Assembly: GCA_900552495.1 (NCBI GenBank)
Contig: URZY01000002.1
Location: 151,144-215,143, forward strand
Direction: 5' to 3'
Length of the DNA stretch: 64,000 nt
DNA from: an uncultured Mycoplasmatota bacterium
GTDB taxonomy: Bacteria; Bacillota_I; Bacilli_A; RF39; UBA660
In this document: in pieces, positions 36,509 through 45,572 of the stretch
How the letters are laid out: each line of letters starts with the position of its first letter
Position numbering within the stretch: position 1 is the stretch's first letter
The notes under the pieces: generated by a model
What the model was told of the DNA's origin: nothing
Databases searched by the model: none
The model's input: only the letters and a program-made list of their open reading frames with translations
Made by a program: the position numbers and the translations under genes

Positions 36509-37082
36509 TTTTTATTCCCAATAACAGCGACAAGCCTAAAGCTTGTTCATAACTAACTGTCAGTCCCTTAAGTCCCTCAATAGGAACACGCAAGTCTTTA
36601 ATATCACAACTACTAAAATCTAAACCTTTTAACTTAGTCTGAAAAAATTCTGTTCCATGCATTGAACATTCATCAAAAAAAGTTTCTTTTATTTTTACAT
36701 CATTAAAACTTGCCTCGTCAAGTTTTGTATTTTTAAAATGAACCTTTTTAAAATGACAACCGGAAAAGTTACTATAATTCAAATTACAATTATCAAATGT
36801 AACCTCTTCAATAAATGACCCACTAAAATCTACTCCAACCAAGTTACAATCATTAAATTCTACTTCTCTATAGGATCTCTCTGACAAATCAACATTCGAA
36901 AAATTAGAAAATTTGAGTCTACTTTTACTAATATCTATTCCTTGAAGATTACTTTTTGAAAAGTCACATGATATTAAATCACAATTATTTACTTCAAAAT
37001 ACTCATAATATCCAGAAACTTCTATTCCATTAAGTTCTACACTATCTAAATCTTCTCCTGTAATTTTGTTAACTTTGCGCAT
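36501..37082 (-). CDS. Pentapeptide-repeat protein
   Basis: The 193-aa protein is built of A(D/N)LxF-like five-residue repeats from about residue 30 to 160 (examples: NLQGIDISKSRLKFSNFSNVDL, then CNLVGVDFSGSFI and CNLNYSNFSG), which fold as a right-handed quadrilateral beta helix. Many such proteins mimic DNA, such as Qnr/MfpA acting on gyrase, but no target can be read here. It is last of the MBL-DUF3006-pentapeptide operon, its ATG touching the preceding stop. Confidence 0.85.
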   Translation of the reverse strand: MRKVNKITGEDLDSVELNGIEVSGYYEYFEVNNCDLISCDFSKSNLQGIDISKSRLKFSNFSNVDLSERSYREVEFNDCNLVGVDFSGSFIEEVTFDNCNLNYSNFSGCHFKKVHFKNTKLDEASFNDVKIKETFFDECSMHGTEFFQTKLKGLDFSSCDIKDLRVPIEGLKGLTVSYEQALGLSLLLGIKIK

Positions 37083-37312
37083 TAATCATCACACTTCTTA
37101 TTTTTTAATCTTTCTAATCTACTCCGAAGATCTGCTCTTCGCTTTTTTTCTGTTTCTTCTAATACTTTATAAAAAGAGTCTGAATATAGTAAAATACTTC
37201 CCTCATGAATATCTGTAGGTAAATTTTTTCGCATTTCTTCTTTTAATTGTCCTGTTTCTATATCTTCAAGCACTACCACATCATCTTCTATTTTATCAAT
37301 CGCATATTTCAT
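37082..37312 (-). CDS. DUF3006 small protein
   Basis: The 76-aa protein starts MKYAIDKIEDDVVVLEDIETG, has a central LPTDIHEGSILLY and a basic helical tail EKKRRADLRSRLERLKNKK. That is the DUF3006 pattern, commonly encoded next to ComEC-like metallo-beta-lactamase proteins, as here: it starts 10 bases after the MBL gene. Function unknown. Confidence 0.8.
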   Translation of the reverse strand: MKYAIDKIEDDVVVLEDIETGQLKEEMRKNLPTDIHEGSILLYSDSFYKVLEETEKKRRADLRSRLERLKNKKCDD

Positions 37313-37321
37313 ATTATCACC

Positions 37322-38245
37322 TTACCCATTCAAACAAACATCTAAAGTTTTAATGGAAATCTCCACTCCGTTACTGCTAGCAACCACTGTTCCATCAACA
37401 TCTGTTCGATAAATTTTTGCCCCACTTTTCTTTATTCGCTCTAAAGCAACATTATGTGGATGCTGATAAGAGTTGCCTTCCCCAACTGAAATAATTGCAT
37501 AATCAGGGGTTACTTTATTAAGAAAGTCCGTTGTTGATGAATACTTAGAGCCATGATGACCAACTTTTAAAACATCACTATCAATATTCTTATCAAGCAA
37601 TTCTTCTTCAACTTTTCCACTAGCATCCCCAGTAAACAAAAACGCCGTTTCTCCAAACAATCCTCTAACGACAATTGATGTATCATTCAAATCATCATCT
37701 TCATCACCAACATATAAAACTTGAAATTTCGCAGTTCCAAATATAAACATATCTCCAATTTTTGGAACAGCTAAAGTAATATTATTATTTTCAAGGGCAG
37801 TAATAACATCCTCAAAAGTCTTAGTTGTAGTAACAACATCTGGCATATAAAATGTTCCTACCTCAAAATTATTTAATATATCATCCATTCCACCAATATG
37901 GTCTTCATGTGCATGCGTTGCAACTACCACCTCAAACCTTGTTATCCCCATTTCTTTAAAATAAGCTACCAGTTTTTCTCCATCAGCATTATTACCTGCA
38001 TCAATCAGCATATAATGCCCCGCATTCTCTAACAAGATTGCGTCTGCTTGCCCCACATCAAAATAATAAACATTCAAATTTCCGTCGACTTTTAATTTAA
38101 CCGCATCAGTCCCATCATTCAAAACTGGTTCTAAGTCATTTTTATTTTTCTTAGATATCTCATTTTTATCTTCAATATGAGAATATAAAAAACCAACAGC
38201 TAAAATAATAAAAAGTAGCACGAATGCTTTAGGATTATTTTTCAT
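37322..38245 (-). CDS. Secreted/anchored ComEC-like MBL-fold hydrolase
   Basis: The protein (307 aa) begins with one hydrophobic helix (about 8-24), then an MBL domain with FDVGQADAILLE, VVATHAHEDHIGGMDD (metal ligands), LFTGDASGKVEEELL and LKVGHHGSKYSST. This is the ComEC C-terminal/Rec2-like type; here it is freestanding and outside the membrane. GGAGGCG precedes ATG 38245. DNA or nucleotide hydrolysis outside the cell is possible but unproven. It heads an operon with DUF3006 and pentapeptide genes. Confidence 0.88.
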   Translation of the reverse strand: MKNNPKAFVLLFIILAVGFLYSHIEDKNEISKKNKNDLEPVLNDGTDAVKLKVDGNLNVYYFDVGQADAILLENAGHYMLIDAGNNADGEKLVAYFKEMGITRFEVVVATHAHEDHIGGMDDILNNFEVGTFYMPDVVTTTKTFEDVITALENNNITLAVPKIGDMFIFGTAKFQVLYVGDEDDDLNDTSIVVRGLFGETAFLFTGDASGKVEEELLDKNIDSDVLKVGHHGSKYSSTTDFLNKVTPDYAIISVGEGNSYQHPHNVALERIKKSGAKIYRTDVDGTVVASSNGVEISIKTLDVCLNG

Positions 38246-38322
38246 AAAAACGCCTCCAATCCTAATCAAATAATATCATAAGTAACAGAAAAATACAAAA
38301 ATAGTATCTCTAAATCCTGTAT

Positions 38323-39345
38323 CTAATCAAGAAACTTTACATGCCAATTAACATAATCAAATGAGGCATCACCATAATACCAAATTTTTTTATCACTTGC
38401 TTCATCTCTTCTTTCAAATACTATTGCAAACTCTCGCTCTTCAATATCTGCAGCATAATCCATTTTTTGCGCAACACACCTATATTCAAAAACGTCATTA
38501 TCACTATCATAATACAATTCATCATAACTAATCATCATATTAGCAATATCTGAGAATTCTTTTTTTACCTGTTTCAAAACATCATCTTCTAATCTAGCTA
38601 AACCCTTAATATCTTCTCCCATTACACTATCAACAATATACATTGCATAATAATAGGAAAATTTCGAGCTTTTTTTACCATCTTTCATCAAATAAAGTTT
38701 CTGCTCATCAAACAGCCAATATATATCCCTAATCTTTTCTTCATCCATTTCTACAAAAAATTTAAGTCGATAGTTACCATAAGAATCATCTAGATATAAA
38801 ACATATTCTGAAGAATTTTCATAGAAAGTAGCAATTTCTATATTTCTAATTGAAATCCCCTCATTAAATTCAAATATCTTATCAATTTCATTTCGGATTT
38901 TTTTTGCGGTTTTCAAATCATACTTACTGGTAAGATTATAAACCTCTATACTATTATCCTGACTAAAGGCAATAATCCCCCTATAACAATACAATAAACT
39001 AACGCCTAAAGAACATCCCACTAATAAAGAAATAAGGAATCGGCTTATCCCTCTTAAATCATCTAAAACATACTTTATTGTCAAAAAAGTACCTAATAGT
39101 AAAACTAAACAACTCCCGAACAATAAAACCAGTGTATTAATGTAACCAGAATATAACACGTCTTTCCCTACTACATAAGTTAAACCAATCAAAAATATAT
39201 TTACCATGATGAAAATACTTCTTCTAATTACTATTATCCGCCCTGAAACTGAATCTCTTTTCTTTAAATTGCAGCCACATTTTGGACATTTTTTTACCTT
39301 ATCACTAATACGTTTATCACATTTTTCACATTTAATCCAAGCCAT
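38323..39345 (-). CDS. Zinc-ribbon membrane protein of unknown function
   Basis: The protein (about 340 aa) opens with a zinc ribbon (IKCEKCDKRISDKVKKCPKCGC), then three membrane helices (about 45-140) and a C-terminal outer or cytoplasmic domain of about 200 residues rich in Asp, Tyr and Glu. GAGG before ATG 39345 sets the start, 13 bases inside the end of the S51 gene. Zinc-ribbon/helix proteins of this form are common in Bacillota but lack a known role. Confidence 0.65.
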   Translation of the reverse strand: MAWIKCEKCDKRISDKVKKCPKCGCNLKKRDSVSGRIIVIRRSIFIMVNIFLIGLTYVVGKDVLYSGYINTLVLLFGSCLVLLLGTFLTIKYVLDDLRGISRFLISLLVGCSLGVSLLYCYRGIIAFSQDNSIEVYNLTSKYDLKTAKKIRNEIDKIFEFNEGISIRNIEIATFYENSSEYVLYLDDSYGNYRLKFFVEMDEEKIRDIYWLFDEQKLYLMKDGKKSSKFSYYYAMYIVDSVMGEDIKGLARLEDDVLKQVKKEFSDIANMMISYDELYYDSDNDVFEYRCVAQKMDYAADIEEREFAIVFERRDEASDKKIWYYGDASFDYVNWHVKFLD

Positions 39346-40024
39346 AAAATACCTCTTCTCTATATTCATCATCTACATAATAACACAATCTTACTAAAGC
39401 ATCTTCCGAAGACTTAATCACATTAATTTTCTCACCCTCTACTTTTAATGCTATTCGATCATCTAAGCACCAAAATTTTGCATTTACTTTTTTCAAGTTT
39501 TCTTGTAAACTTTTTTTCCTTAACAAATTACTATAGTGCGGACAAATATTTAATGGTAAAAGACTAAAACCTTCAATAAAGTCAAATTTTCCCTCTTCAC
39601 TTTCTAGTAAAAAAGAATCCGAAAAACCACTCTTACAACACATTATCGCTCCAGCGGACATCCCTACTATAATTTTATTATCAATACTTTTAAACACTTC
39701 ATCTAATGCATATTCTTTCATTCTTTTTAGTAATTTACTTGTCGAACCTCCACCAATATAAATAATATCAGCAGCGGCTATTTTTTTCATAGAAAGATCC
39801 CTATTATTAATTAAATTACTCTTTTTTAAATAGCCAACAATACACCCTAATTTCCTATATTCTTTTTTTACGATATCATAATAAGAATCAGCATACCTAC
39901 TTGCAAGACCAATAAACAAAAGATTTGGATTTTTCATCTTACACATTGCTACAACCTGTCTATCTATCTCTAATGTCTCTTCTCGTTGAATACTACCTCC
40001 ACCTATTAGTACAAACCTATTCAT
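39332..40024 (-). CDS. Peptidase S51 (PepE-like)
   Basis: The protein (230 aa) starts MNRFVLIGGGSI, has ADIIYIGGGSTSKLL and the nucleophile elbow IVGMSAGAIM, with later His in CPHYSNLLR and a C-terminal CLDDRIALKVEG. These match S51 Ser peptidases (alpha-aspartyl dipeptidase PepE and relatives). GGTGAT precedes ATG 40024. It begins 12 bases after the DUF4186 gene in one operon. Confidence 0.85.
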   Translation of the reverse strand: MNRFVLIGGGSIQREETLEIDRQVVAMCKMKNPNLLFIGLASRYADSYYDIVKKEYRKLGCIVGYLKKSNLINNRDLSMKKIAAADIIYIGGGSTSKLLKRMKEYALDEVFKSIDNKIIVGMSAGAIMCCKSGFSDSFLLESEEGKFDFIEGFSLLPLNICPHYSNLLRKKSLQENLKKVNAKFWCLDDRIALKVEGEKINVIKSSEDALVRLCYYVDDEYREEVFYGLD

Positions 40025-40036
40025 CTTAAAAATCAC

Positions 40037-40414
40037 CTATTTATTATATTCTCTTTTTATCCATTCCATTATCAATGCCACTATAAACTTAATTTCCTTA
40101 TCTTCTAACGGCCTATTCTTAGCAATATGATGCCACTTATATAAACAGCCCCTACAACAAGTTGCAGTGGCATGTTGGGCAATAAAAACTGGGTGTCCAC
40201 GCATTGGTGTTTGTTTACCATCATTAAGAATTACCCTTGGAACTAGCCTTTCTCTAATAAATTTTTCAGCATGTTCTTCAATTACATCAATACCTTTAGC
40301 TAAAATATAGTCTTTATCTTGCTGTTTCAATTTAAAGCCACTTCTAAACTTTGATGTTGTCAAAGACTGTAACTTACTATCAATAAACTTTTTTTGTTCA
40401 TTATTTAAAATCAT
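40037..40414 (-). CDS. DUF4186 family protein
   Basis: The 125-aa protein has SKFRSGFKL, then DGKQTPMRGHPVFIAQHATA, CCRGCLYKWHHI and a C-terminal helix ending MEWIKREYNK. The TPMRGHPVF-AQHATATCCRGC block is the signature of DUF4186. Cys and His residues suggest metal binding. Function unknown. It is first in the operon with the S51 peptidase. Confidence 0.85.
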   Translation of the reverse strand: MILNNEQKKFIDSKLQSLTTSKFRSGFKLKQQDKDYILAKGIDVIEEHAEKFIRERLVPRVILNDGKQTPMRGHPVFIAQHATATCCRGCLYKWHHIAKNRPLEDKEIKFIVALIMEWIKREYNK

Positions 40415-40455
40415 ATTCCAAAAACCTCTACATTATCCCAACTATCACTAAGATA

Positions 40456-40480
40456 AAAAAAAGGTACTTATACCTTTTTA
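40456..40480 (-). terminator. Intrinsic terminator of the thioredoxin-like lipoprotein gene
   Basis: AAAAAGGTA-TAAG-TACCTTTTT hairpin with T tail on the minus strand at the stop codon. Confidence 0.8.
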
Positions 40481-41188
40481 ACACGCATTCTTCGAAGAGC
40501 AACTATTCTTACTCTTTAATACACAATTAATTGAACATTTAAACTTATTATATGTTTCTTCTTTCATTTCATCTGTCAATTCCATATATGCATCATCCTG
40601 TTTCTCACTTATTCCCGTTTCTAATTCTTTTGCTTTTCCATTAACTACCGAAATAACATTTGGTGCATAAATTCTCTTCTCGCCAGTTTCAATTTCTTCA
40701 TCATCAACTATTAATGTATAATCATCTAAAACGCCATCTAACTTTTCAAGCAATGCTAAATACCCTTCACTGCCCTCTTTAACCGTAACAACCTTACCAT
40801 CATCATCAACATCTAATGTATCACGGATTTCTGAAACATCAACATAATAGATTTTATCAATCCCTAAATCTTTCCCTACTTCAATCAAAGTTGGTAATAC
40901 ACTTCGACACCATGGACACCTAGCAAAACCAAAATATACAACAAATGACTCACCATTATCCATCTTATTAACAATATCAGCCTCTGTAGCATAAACAAAT
41001 GGATTTTCCGAAGGAATTTCCAATTTTCGATAAGTAAAATCTGTCCCCGCTACTTCTTTATCATTAACACTTTCATACTCTTTTTTAAATTTAGCCGCAT
41101 CACTAATTGTTTCCTTTTTCTCATAAGTACATCCAGTAATAATAATTAATAAAACTACTGCCAAAACCACAAAAATTTTTCTATTCAT
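40478..41188 (-). CDS. Thioredoxin-like lipoprotein
   Basis: The 236-aa protein has a lipoprotein signal with lipobox IITGC (Cys about residue 20) and a thioredoxin fold with the redox motif FVVYFGFARCPWCRSVLP (about 85-100). Unusually it ends in a Cys-rich tail (NCVLKSKNSCSSKNAC). It is probably a surface-bound thiol-disulfide protein. From 41189 to 41380 I see only its AT-rich leader and no gene. Confidence 0.75.
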   Translation of the reverse strand: MNRKIFVVLAVVLLIIITGCTYEKKETISDAAKFKKEYESVNDKEVAGTDFTYRKLEIPSENPFVYATEADIVNKMDNGESFVVYFGFARCPWCRSVLPTLIEVGKDLGIDKIYYVDVSEIRDTLDVDDDGKVVTVKEGSEGYLALLEKLDGVLDDYTLIVDDEEIETGEKRIYAPNVISVVNGKAKELETGISEKQDDAYMELTDEMKEETYNKFKCSINCVLKSKNSCSSKNAC

Positions 41189-41381
41189 TAAGTTTCACAC
41201 CCTTCTACTAACAATTATAAAAAAATAATAATTTTTTTTCAATAAAAACATCACTATTTACGACATTATTTGACTTTTCATCCAAACAAAAAATAAAATT
41301 TATTTATCCCAACTACCAACTCTTAAATTTTCTACTTCTATAGTTCTACCTCAGTCCCCCTCCACTCATTAATCATCAATT

Positions 41382-41412
41382 AAAAAGATACTTTATTAAA
41401 AAGTATCTTTCA
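41382..41412 (-). terminator. Intrinsic terminator of the GntR-ABC operon
   Basis: AAAGATAC/GTATCTTT hairpin with U-rich tail on the minus strand, just after the permease stop. Confidence 0.8.
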
Positions 41413-41417
41413 TAATA

Positions 41418-42191
41418 TTAATCAACATTAACTCCTGCTTTCAAAACTTTACATCCTATAAAATTGCTTACTACTATATAAACTAAATATATGACCATAG
41501 AAATTATTAGAATCGACTTAAGTATAGTTGCTGGAACTGCCGGATTACTACTAATAAATAAAGCCATTAAATTTGGACTAAATACTGCTATTATTAATAA
41601 AATTATTACACTTATAATAGATGATAACATATAAATACCAAATCCTATGACTAGTGATGCAACTATCTTATTCCCATTAGATCTATAGCCCAACGTGATT
41701 GCCAAAAAGCCTAAACATTGAACAAATATCAGTTCTAAGAAAACAACGACAATTAACTCACCCAAAATAGTAATCAATTCATTCGACAGAAAGCTTTTAA
41801 TCACATTAAGAAAATCCTTACTATAATAACAAATAATAACTCCAACAATAATTACTAAAAGGGAAGTAAATGATGTCACCACCGCTGTTATTACTTTAGA
41901 TAAATAAATATCTCTTTTTTCAACCGGCAACGTATGAGTTAAATAAGCTTCATCCCTATAAACATTATTAATATATCTAACCCATAGTCGCATCAAATTA
42001 TTAATTATAATACTAAACATCATTGCTATCGAAGCCCCATATGAAAACTGTGTTAAAAATTCAAAAATAAAAGAATTATCAACTAGACTCAAACAACGAC
42101 CAATCAACGCAAAAACCAAAACTAAAATATAAAATACTATCAATAACTTATAAGTCCATTTAAGATCATACTTTACTAATTTTCCTAGCAT
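41418..42191 (-). CDS. ABC-2-type permease (YtrC/D-like)
   Basis: The 257-aa protein has six hydrophobic helices and a cytoplasmic segment RYINNVYRDEAYLTHTLPVEKRDIYLSK, typical of ABC-2 permeases in GntR-ATPase-permease operons. It overlaps the ATPase gene by seven bases. It is likely an efflux pump induced when the GntR repressor is released; substrate unknown. Confidence 0.8.
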   Translation of the reverse strand: MLGKLVKYDLKWTYKLLIVFYILVLVFALIGRCLSLVDNSFIFEFLTQFSYGASIAMMFSIIINNLMRLWVRYINNVYRDEAYLTHTLPVEKRDIYLSKVITAVVTSFTSLLVIIVGVIICYYSKDFLNVIKSFLSNELITILGELIVVVFLELIFVQCLGFLAITLGYRSNGNKIVASLVIGFGIYMLSSIISVIILLIIAVFSPNLMALFISSNPAVPATILKSILIISMVIYLVYIVVSNFIGCKVLKAGVNVD

Positions 42192-42880
42192 TTAAACATC
42201 CTCCTAAAGACCTCATCAATTGATGTCTTCTCCTTTTTCCTTATCTCATCAGTATTCCCAGTCAAAACAATTTTACCTTTATCAATAAAAACAACTTCAT
42301 CCAAAATTCTCTCGATATCTGCAATTAAATGTGTTGAGATAATAACCGTGGCTCCTTCATTAAAATTAGTTAAAATTGTATCTAAAATATAATCTCTGGT
42401 TGCAGGATCAACCCCTCCAAGTGGTTCATCAAGAATATATAAATCAGCCCTTCTAGACATAACCATAATAAGTTGTACTTTTTCCTGCATCCCTTTAGAC
42501 ATCTTGCTAAGACGACTATTACAATCCAACCCTAAATCTTTAAGTAGTTTATAAGCCACACTACTATCAAAATTATCATAAAAATCTTCAAAATACTTGA
42601 TTACCTCAATCACTTTCATTCCCTTATCAAGATAAGTTCTCTCTGGCAAATAAGAAATTATTTTTTTTGATTCTACACCTGGCTTTTCACCATTAATTAA
42701 AATCTCCCCAGAAGTAGGAGTAAGTAAATCATTAATAAGTTTAATTAATGTTGATTTTCCAGTTCCATTCTTTCCTAATATACCAATTATTTTCCCTCGA
42801 GGAATCTTCAAATTAATATCATTTAATACTTTCTTATTATCAAATTGCTTATATAGATGACGACATTCTAATAATTCCAT
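42185..42880 (-). CDS. ABC transporter ATPase (YtrB-like)
   Basis: The 231-aa protein has Walker A GKNGTGKST, signature LSKMSKGMQEKVQL, Walker B LYILDEPLGGVDPATR and H-loop IISTHLI. It lies between the GntR gene (9 bases) and the permease (overlap 7). This gene order matches the Bacillus ytrABC arrangement, which answers cell-wall-active compounds. Confidence 0.88.
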   Translation of the reverse strand: MELLECRHLYKQFDNKKVLNDINLKIPRGKIIGILGKNGTGKSTLIKLINDLLTPTSGEILINGEKPGVESKKIISYLPERTYLDKGMKVIEVIKYFEDFYDNFDSSVAYKLLKDLGLDCNSRLSKMSKGMQEKVQLIMVMSRRADLYILDEPLGGVDPATRDYILDTILTNFNEGATVIISTHLIADIERILDEVVFIDKGKIVLTGNTDEIRKKEKTSIDEVFRRMFKC

Positions 42881-42889
42881 AAATCCTCC

Positions 42890-43249
42890 TTATTTTATCT
42901 TCTCCTGCAAGTATTTAATAGTATCTTCCTGATTCATTCCTATCCTTTCCATATCTGAAAAAAAGGCCTTTACTTTCTCTTTCGCTATATTTTCTCTAAC
43001 TGTTTTTAGACGTTTTATATCATTTGTAACATACTTACCATTAGTTCTCTCTGTATAAATTAATCCCTCAGTTTCCAGTTCTACCAAAGCTTTCTGCATT
43101 GTATTAGGATTGACCTTCGCTATAAGTGCTAGCTCTCTTACAGACGGAATTTTTTCACCCTGTTGAAACTCTCCAGCAATAATTAACAGCCTAAGTTGTT
43201 CTACTAATTGTATGTATATTGGTCGCTCATTATCAAAAATAAATTCCAT
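42890..43249 (-). CDS. GntR family repressor, YtrA subfamily
   Basis: The protein (119 aa) has a GntR winged helix: ERPIYIQLVEQLRLLIIAGEFQQGEKIPSVRELA-type sequence over residues 8-40, then AKVNPNTMQKALVELETEGLIYTERTNG. The short C-terminal helix without a ligand domain is the YtrA subfamily form. AAAGGAG precedes ATG 43249. It heads the operon and has a perfect operator-like repeat in its leader. Confidence 0.9.
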   Translation of the reverse strand: MEFIFDNERPIYIQLVEQLRLLIIAGEFQQGEKIPSVRELALIAKVNPNTMQKALVELETEGLIYTERTNGKYVTNDIKRLKTVRENIAKEKVKAFFSDMERIGMNQEDTIKYLQEKIK

Positions 43250-43268
43250 AGATTCTCCTTTCTTCGGT

Positions 43269-43317
43269 TGTATTACTTGCATAATACAATAATACTATCA
43301 TTCTGATTTTTTGTCAA
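43269..43317 (-). promoter_or_regulatory. GntR-ABC promoter and downstream operator palindrome
   Basis: TTGACA (43317-43312) and TATTAT (43294-43289) are 17 bases apart. Immediately after the -10 lies a perfect inverted repeat TGTATTA-TGCAAG-TAATACA (43288-43269), overlapping the transcription start, as expected for a YtrA-type operator. Confidence 0.75.
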
Positions 43318-43346
43318 TAAAAAACTTGTCTCTTAAACAAGTCTTT
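43318..43346 (-). terminator. Intrinsic terminator of the 43353-43850 gene
   Basis: ACTTGT/ACAAGT hairpin followed by TTTTTT on the minus strand. Confidence 0.75.
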
Positions 43347-43352
43347 TAAAAA

Positions 43353-43850
43353 CTAATTTTCTGTCTTTATAAGTTTATACTCGCTACCTTCTTCATAGCC
43401 ATAAATAATTCCGCACGTCTCATCTAATAAATAAGAATATGTAAATATTTCACTGCTAGGACCAATCCCTGCTGCCTGAAAAAAATATATTCGTTCTCCG
43501 GAAATTAAATACATTCCTGTACTTCCGCCACCATTTTCTACACTCACGGTATATGTTCCATCACTCTTAAAAGTATATGTTTTTCGCATCTCAATATTAT
43601 CATTAATTAATTCTCCATAATATTTACCGGTCAACGTACTACACCCATTAACTTCAGCACTATCTTTCACTTCATTCTCTTTTTCCTCTATAGAAAAATC
43701 AACCTTCTCTTTTTTTATTGCTTCTAGATCTCTTTTTAAAAAAACAATCATTCCAAACAATAATATAAGCAAAATACTAAAAATAATAATAACTACAAGT
43801 AACACCTTTTTACTAACCATCTTTGATGAGTTTCTAGTTTGTTCCATCAT
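43353..43850 (-). CDS. Membrane-anchored protein of unknown function
   Basis: The 165-aa protein has one membrane helix (about 15-38), a charged linker (Lys/Glu, about 40-65), and a small outer domain with GKYYGELIND and TYTFKSDGTYTVSVE, then Tyr-rich strands. The domain looks like a small beta-barrel of the lipocalin-like kind found in Bacillota surface proteins; that is a guess. GAGGAG precedes the ATG. Upstream 43851-43985 shows only AT-rich spacer. Confidence 0.6.
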   Translation of the reverse strand: MMEQTRNSSKMVSKKVLLVVIIIFSILLILLFGMIVFLKRDLEAIKKEKVDFSIEEKENEVKDSAEVNGCSTLTGKYYGELINDNIEMRKTYTFKSDGTYTVSVENGGGSTGMYLISGERIYFFQAAGIGPSSEIFTYSYLLDETCGIIYGYEEGSEYKLIKTEN

Positions 43851-43985
43851 CTAAGTCTCCTCTTATACCAAAGTATATCACAGTATCCAAAATAAATGTT
43901 CTAATTTGATTTTCTTTCTCGCTGTTTACTTAGTTATTTACACTTTTATTTTCTTAGCACTTTACTTTCACACCTATTATCAAAT

Positions 43986-44429
43986 TTATTTTATAATCTT
44001 TACATTCTTTTTTTGGTTCAATATTTCTAAGGTCAACTCATCTCTTTTACCGCCATAATACTTATCTATTACTTTTCCAAAAACACATTCCTCATCACTT
44101 GAGGCCACTTCAAATAAAGTCATTGAAGAACACAGTTTTAATGCATCAATACTTCCCAATACCTTTACGGGATCATTACCTTCCAAAGTCAATAAAGCTG
44201 TACTAATTTCTCTAAGTCGACTGCCTAATATCTCATTATCTAAATACTCTCTTGCCTCATCTATCCCCGTTATACCATAGTAATTAGCCATCATCGTTCT
44301 ACCCAATCCACTCAATTGAGGAAAAATAAACCACATCCAATGACTCTCCTTTTTTCCTTCTTTAATTTCCTCTAGCGCACTATCATAAATGTTCTCCTGA
44401 GCCTCAATAAACCTATCTAAATTATTCAT
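43986..44429 (-). CDS. DUF1810 family protein
   Basis: The 147-aa protein has MNNLDRFIEAQENIYDSALEEIKEGKKESHWMWFIFPQLSGLGRT-type sequence: the block HWMWFIFPQ, then SMTLFEVAS and a C-terminal YYGGKRDELTLEIL, which define DUF1810. Function unknown. It appears to be transcribed alone, although no terminator separates it clearly from the M20 gene upstream (75-base gap). Confidence 0.85.
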   Translation of the reverse strand: MNNLDRFIEAQENIYDSALEEIKEGKKESHWMWFIFPQLSGLGRTMMANYYGITGIDEAREYLDNEILGSRLREISTALLTLEGNDPVKVLGSIDALKLCSSMTLFEVASSDEECVFGKVIDKYYGGKRDELTLEILNQKKNVKIIK

Positions 44430-44504
44430 AAATTATCACTTCCTGCCTAATTACTCTCATCGTAACATAAAAGTTACTAGAAGTAAATAATATAGAAAAG
44501 TATC

Positions 44505-45572
44505 TTATTTATCTCTACTTTTAGCAAAGTCCATTAAAATTTCTTGGTAAATATCGATTGTATTTTTATAACTTTCTTTACTTATTTTTTCATCAGGTTC
44601 ATGTGCAGTAACTGGCCCTGGTCCTAAAATAAATATATCATTTTCCGTAAAAAACGAGGCTTCTGTTGCATAATTAAGACCTACGCATTTACTTACATTT
44701 ATAATTTTCTTGACCCTTTCTATCATCACAGAATTATTATTTAAACTAGCTCCAATATCAGTTAATATTTCAACTTTTGCCCCGTATTTTTGTCCGAATT
44801 CCTTAATAATTCTCTTAATCAATAAATTATGTTCTTTTTTTATAGTTCGAAAATCAAAAGCAATAATACAACTATCTGGAACTTTATTAATCGCCTCTCC
44901 TCCTACCATTTTAGAAAGGTTAAATGTTGTATAATTAACTTCAAACAATGGTTCTTTTTCTTTCTCTAACTGTAAAGCAAAACCCCGTAGTTCATTTATA
45001 AAAGCCAGTGCCTTATACAAGGCGTTATCTCCTAAATCCGGAGTACTAGAGTGAGCACTTCTCCCCTTAAATTCCACCTTGAATTCTAAACATCCCTTAT
45101 TTGCAATTACTAATTGTAAATCGGTTGGTTCTGTAAATACTAAGGTCTTGGGTAAAGTAATCCCAGCCTTAAGCAAATCTTTAACACCACCAAACTCGCA
45201 CTCTTCATCATAAGTAAAACAAAGCATACACGGAACATCTGTCTCTAGCCTTGCCACGGCCGCCAAAAGAGCGGCAATTCCCCCCTTCATATCCGAAACT
45301 CCAAGTCCATAATAATATGTTTCATCCTCTGTTAACTTTAAAGCTTCTTTTGTCCAGTATTTTGAATCACCAACCGTGTCCGTATGACAAATAAATCCTA
45401 TAGTTGCGTTGTTTCTTTTTGCAATCAAAACCTTTCTAAAACCTGTACCAATTTCTTCAAAACTAAAATTAAATTTTTCTAAATATTTTTTTATGTATTC
45501 TCTAAATTTTGTATTTTCATAATCCTTAATTGTATTAATTGCTACTAAATCTTTTAATATTTCTTTCTCCAT
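44505..45572 (-). CDS. M20 family metallopeptidase/deacylase in a His-leader operon
   Basis: The 355-aa enzyme is an M20 di-zinc hydrolase (ArgE/DapE/carnosinase clan): metal ligands in GFICHTDTVG and GLGVSDMKGGIAAL, catalytic Glu in FTYDEECEFGG, and VFTEPTDL, with the usual dimerisation domain KGRSAHSSTPDLGDNALYK in the middle. Its ATG overlaps the acetyltransferase stop (TAATG). With the His-rich leader upstream, a histidine-related substrate such as an N-acyl-His or His dipeptide is suggested but unproven. Confidence 0.85.
   Translation of the reverse strand: MEKEILKDLVAINTIKDYENTKFREYIKKYLEKFNFSFEEIGTGFRKVLIAKRNNATIGFICHTDTVGDSKYWTKEALKLTEDETYYYGLGVSDMKGGIAALLAAVARLETDVPCMLCFTYDEECEFGGVKDLLKAGITLPKTLVFTEPTDLQLVIANKGCLEFKVEFKGRSAHSSTPDLGDNALYKALAFINELRGFALQLEKEKEPLFEVNYTTFNLSKMVGGEAINKVPDSCIIAFDFRTIKKEHNLLIKRIIKEFGQKYGAKVEILTDIGASLNNNSVMIERVKKIINVSKCVGLNYATEASFFTENDIFILGPGPVTAHEPDEKISKESYKNTIDIYQEILMDFAKSRDK

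Noticed and set aside
41189..41380. Small gene in the 190-base spacer
   Set aside because: Only very short frames (under 10 codons) follow plausible ribosome sites.
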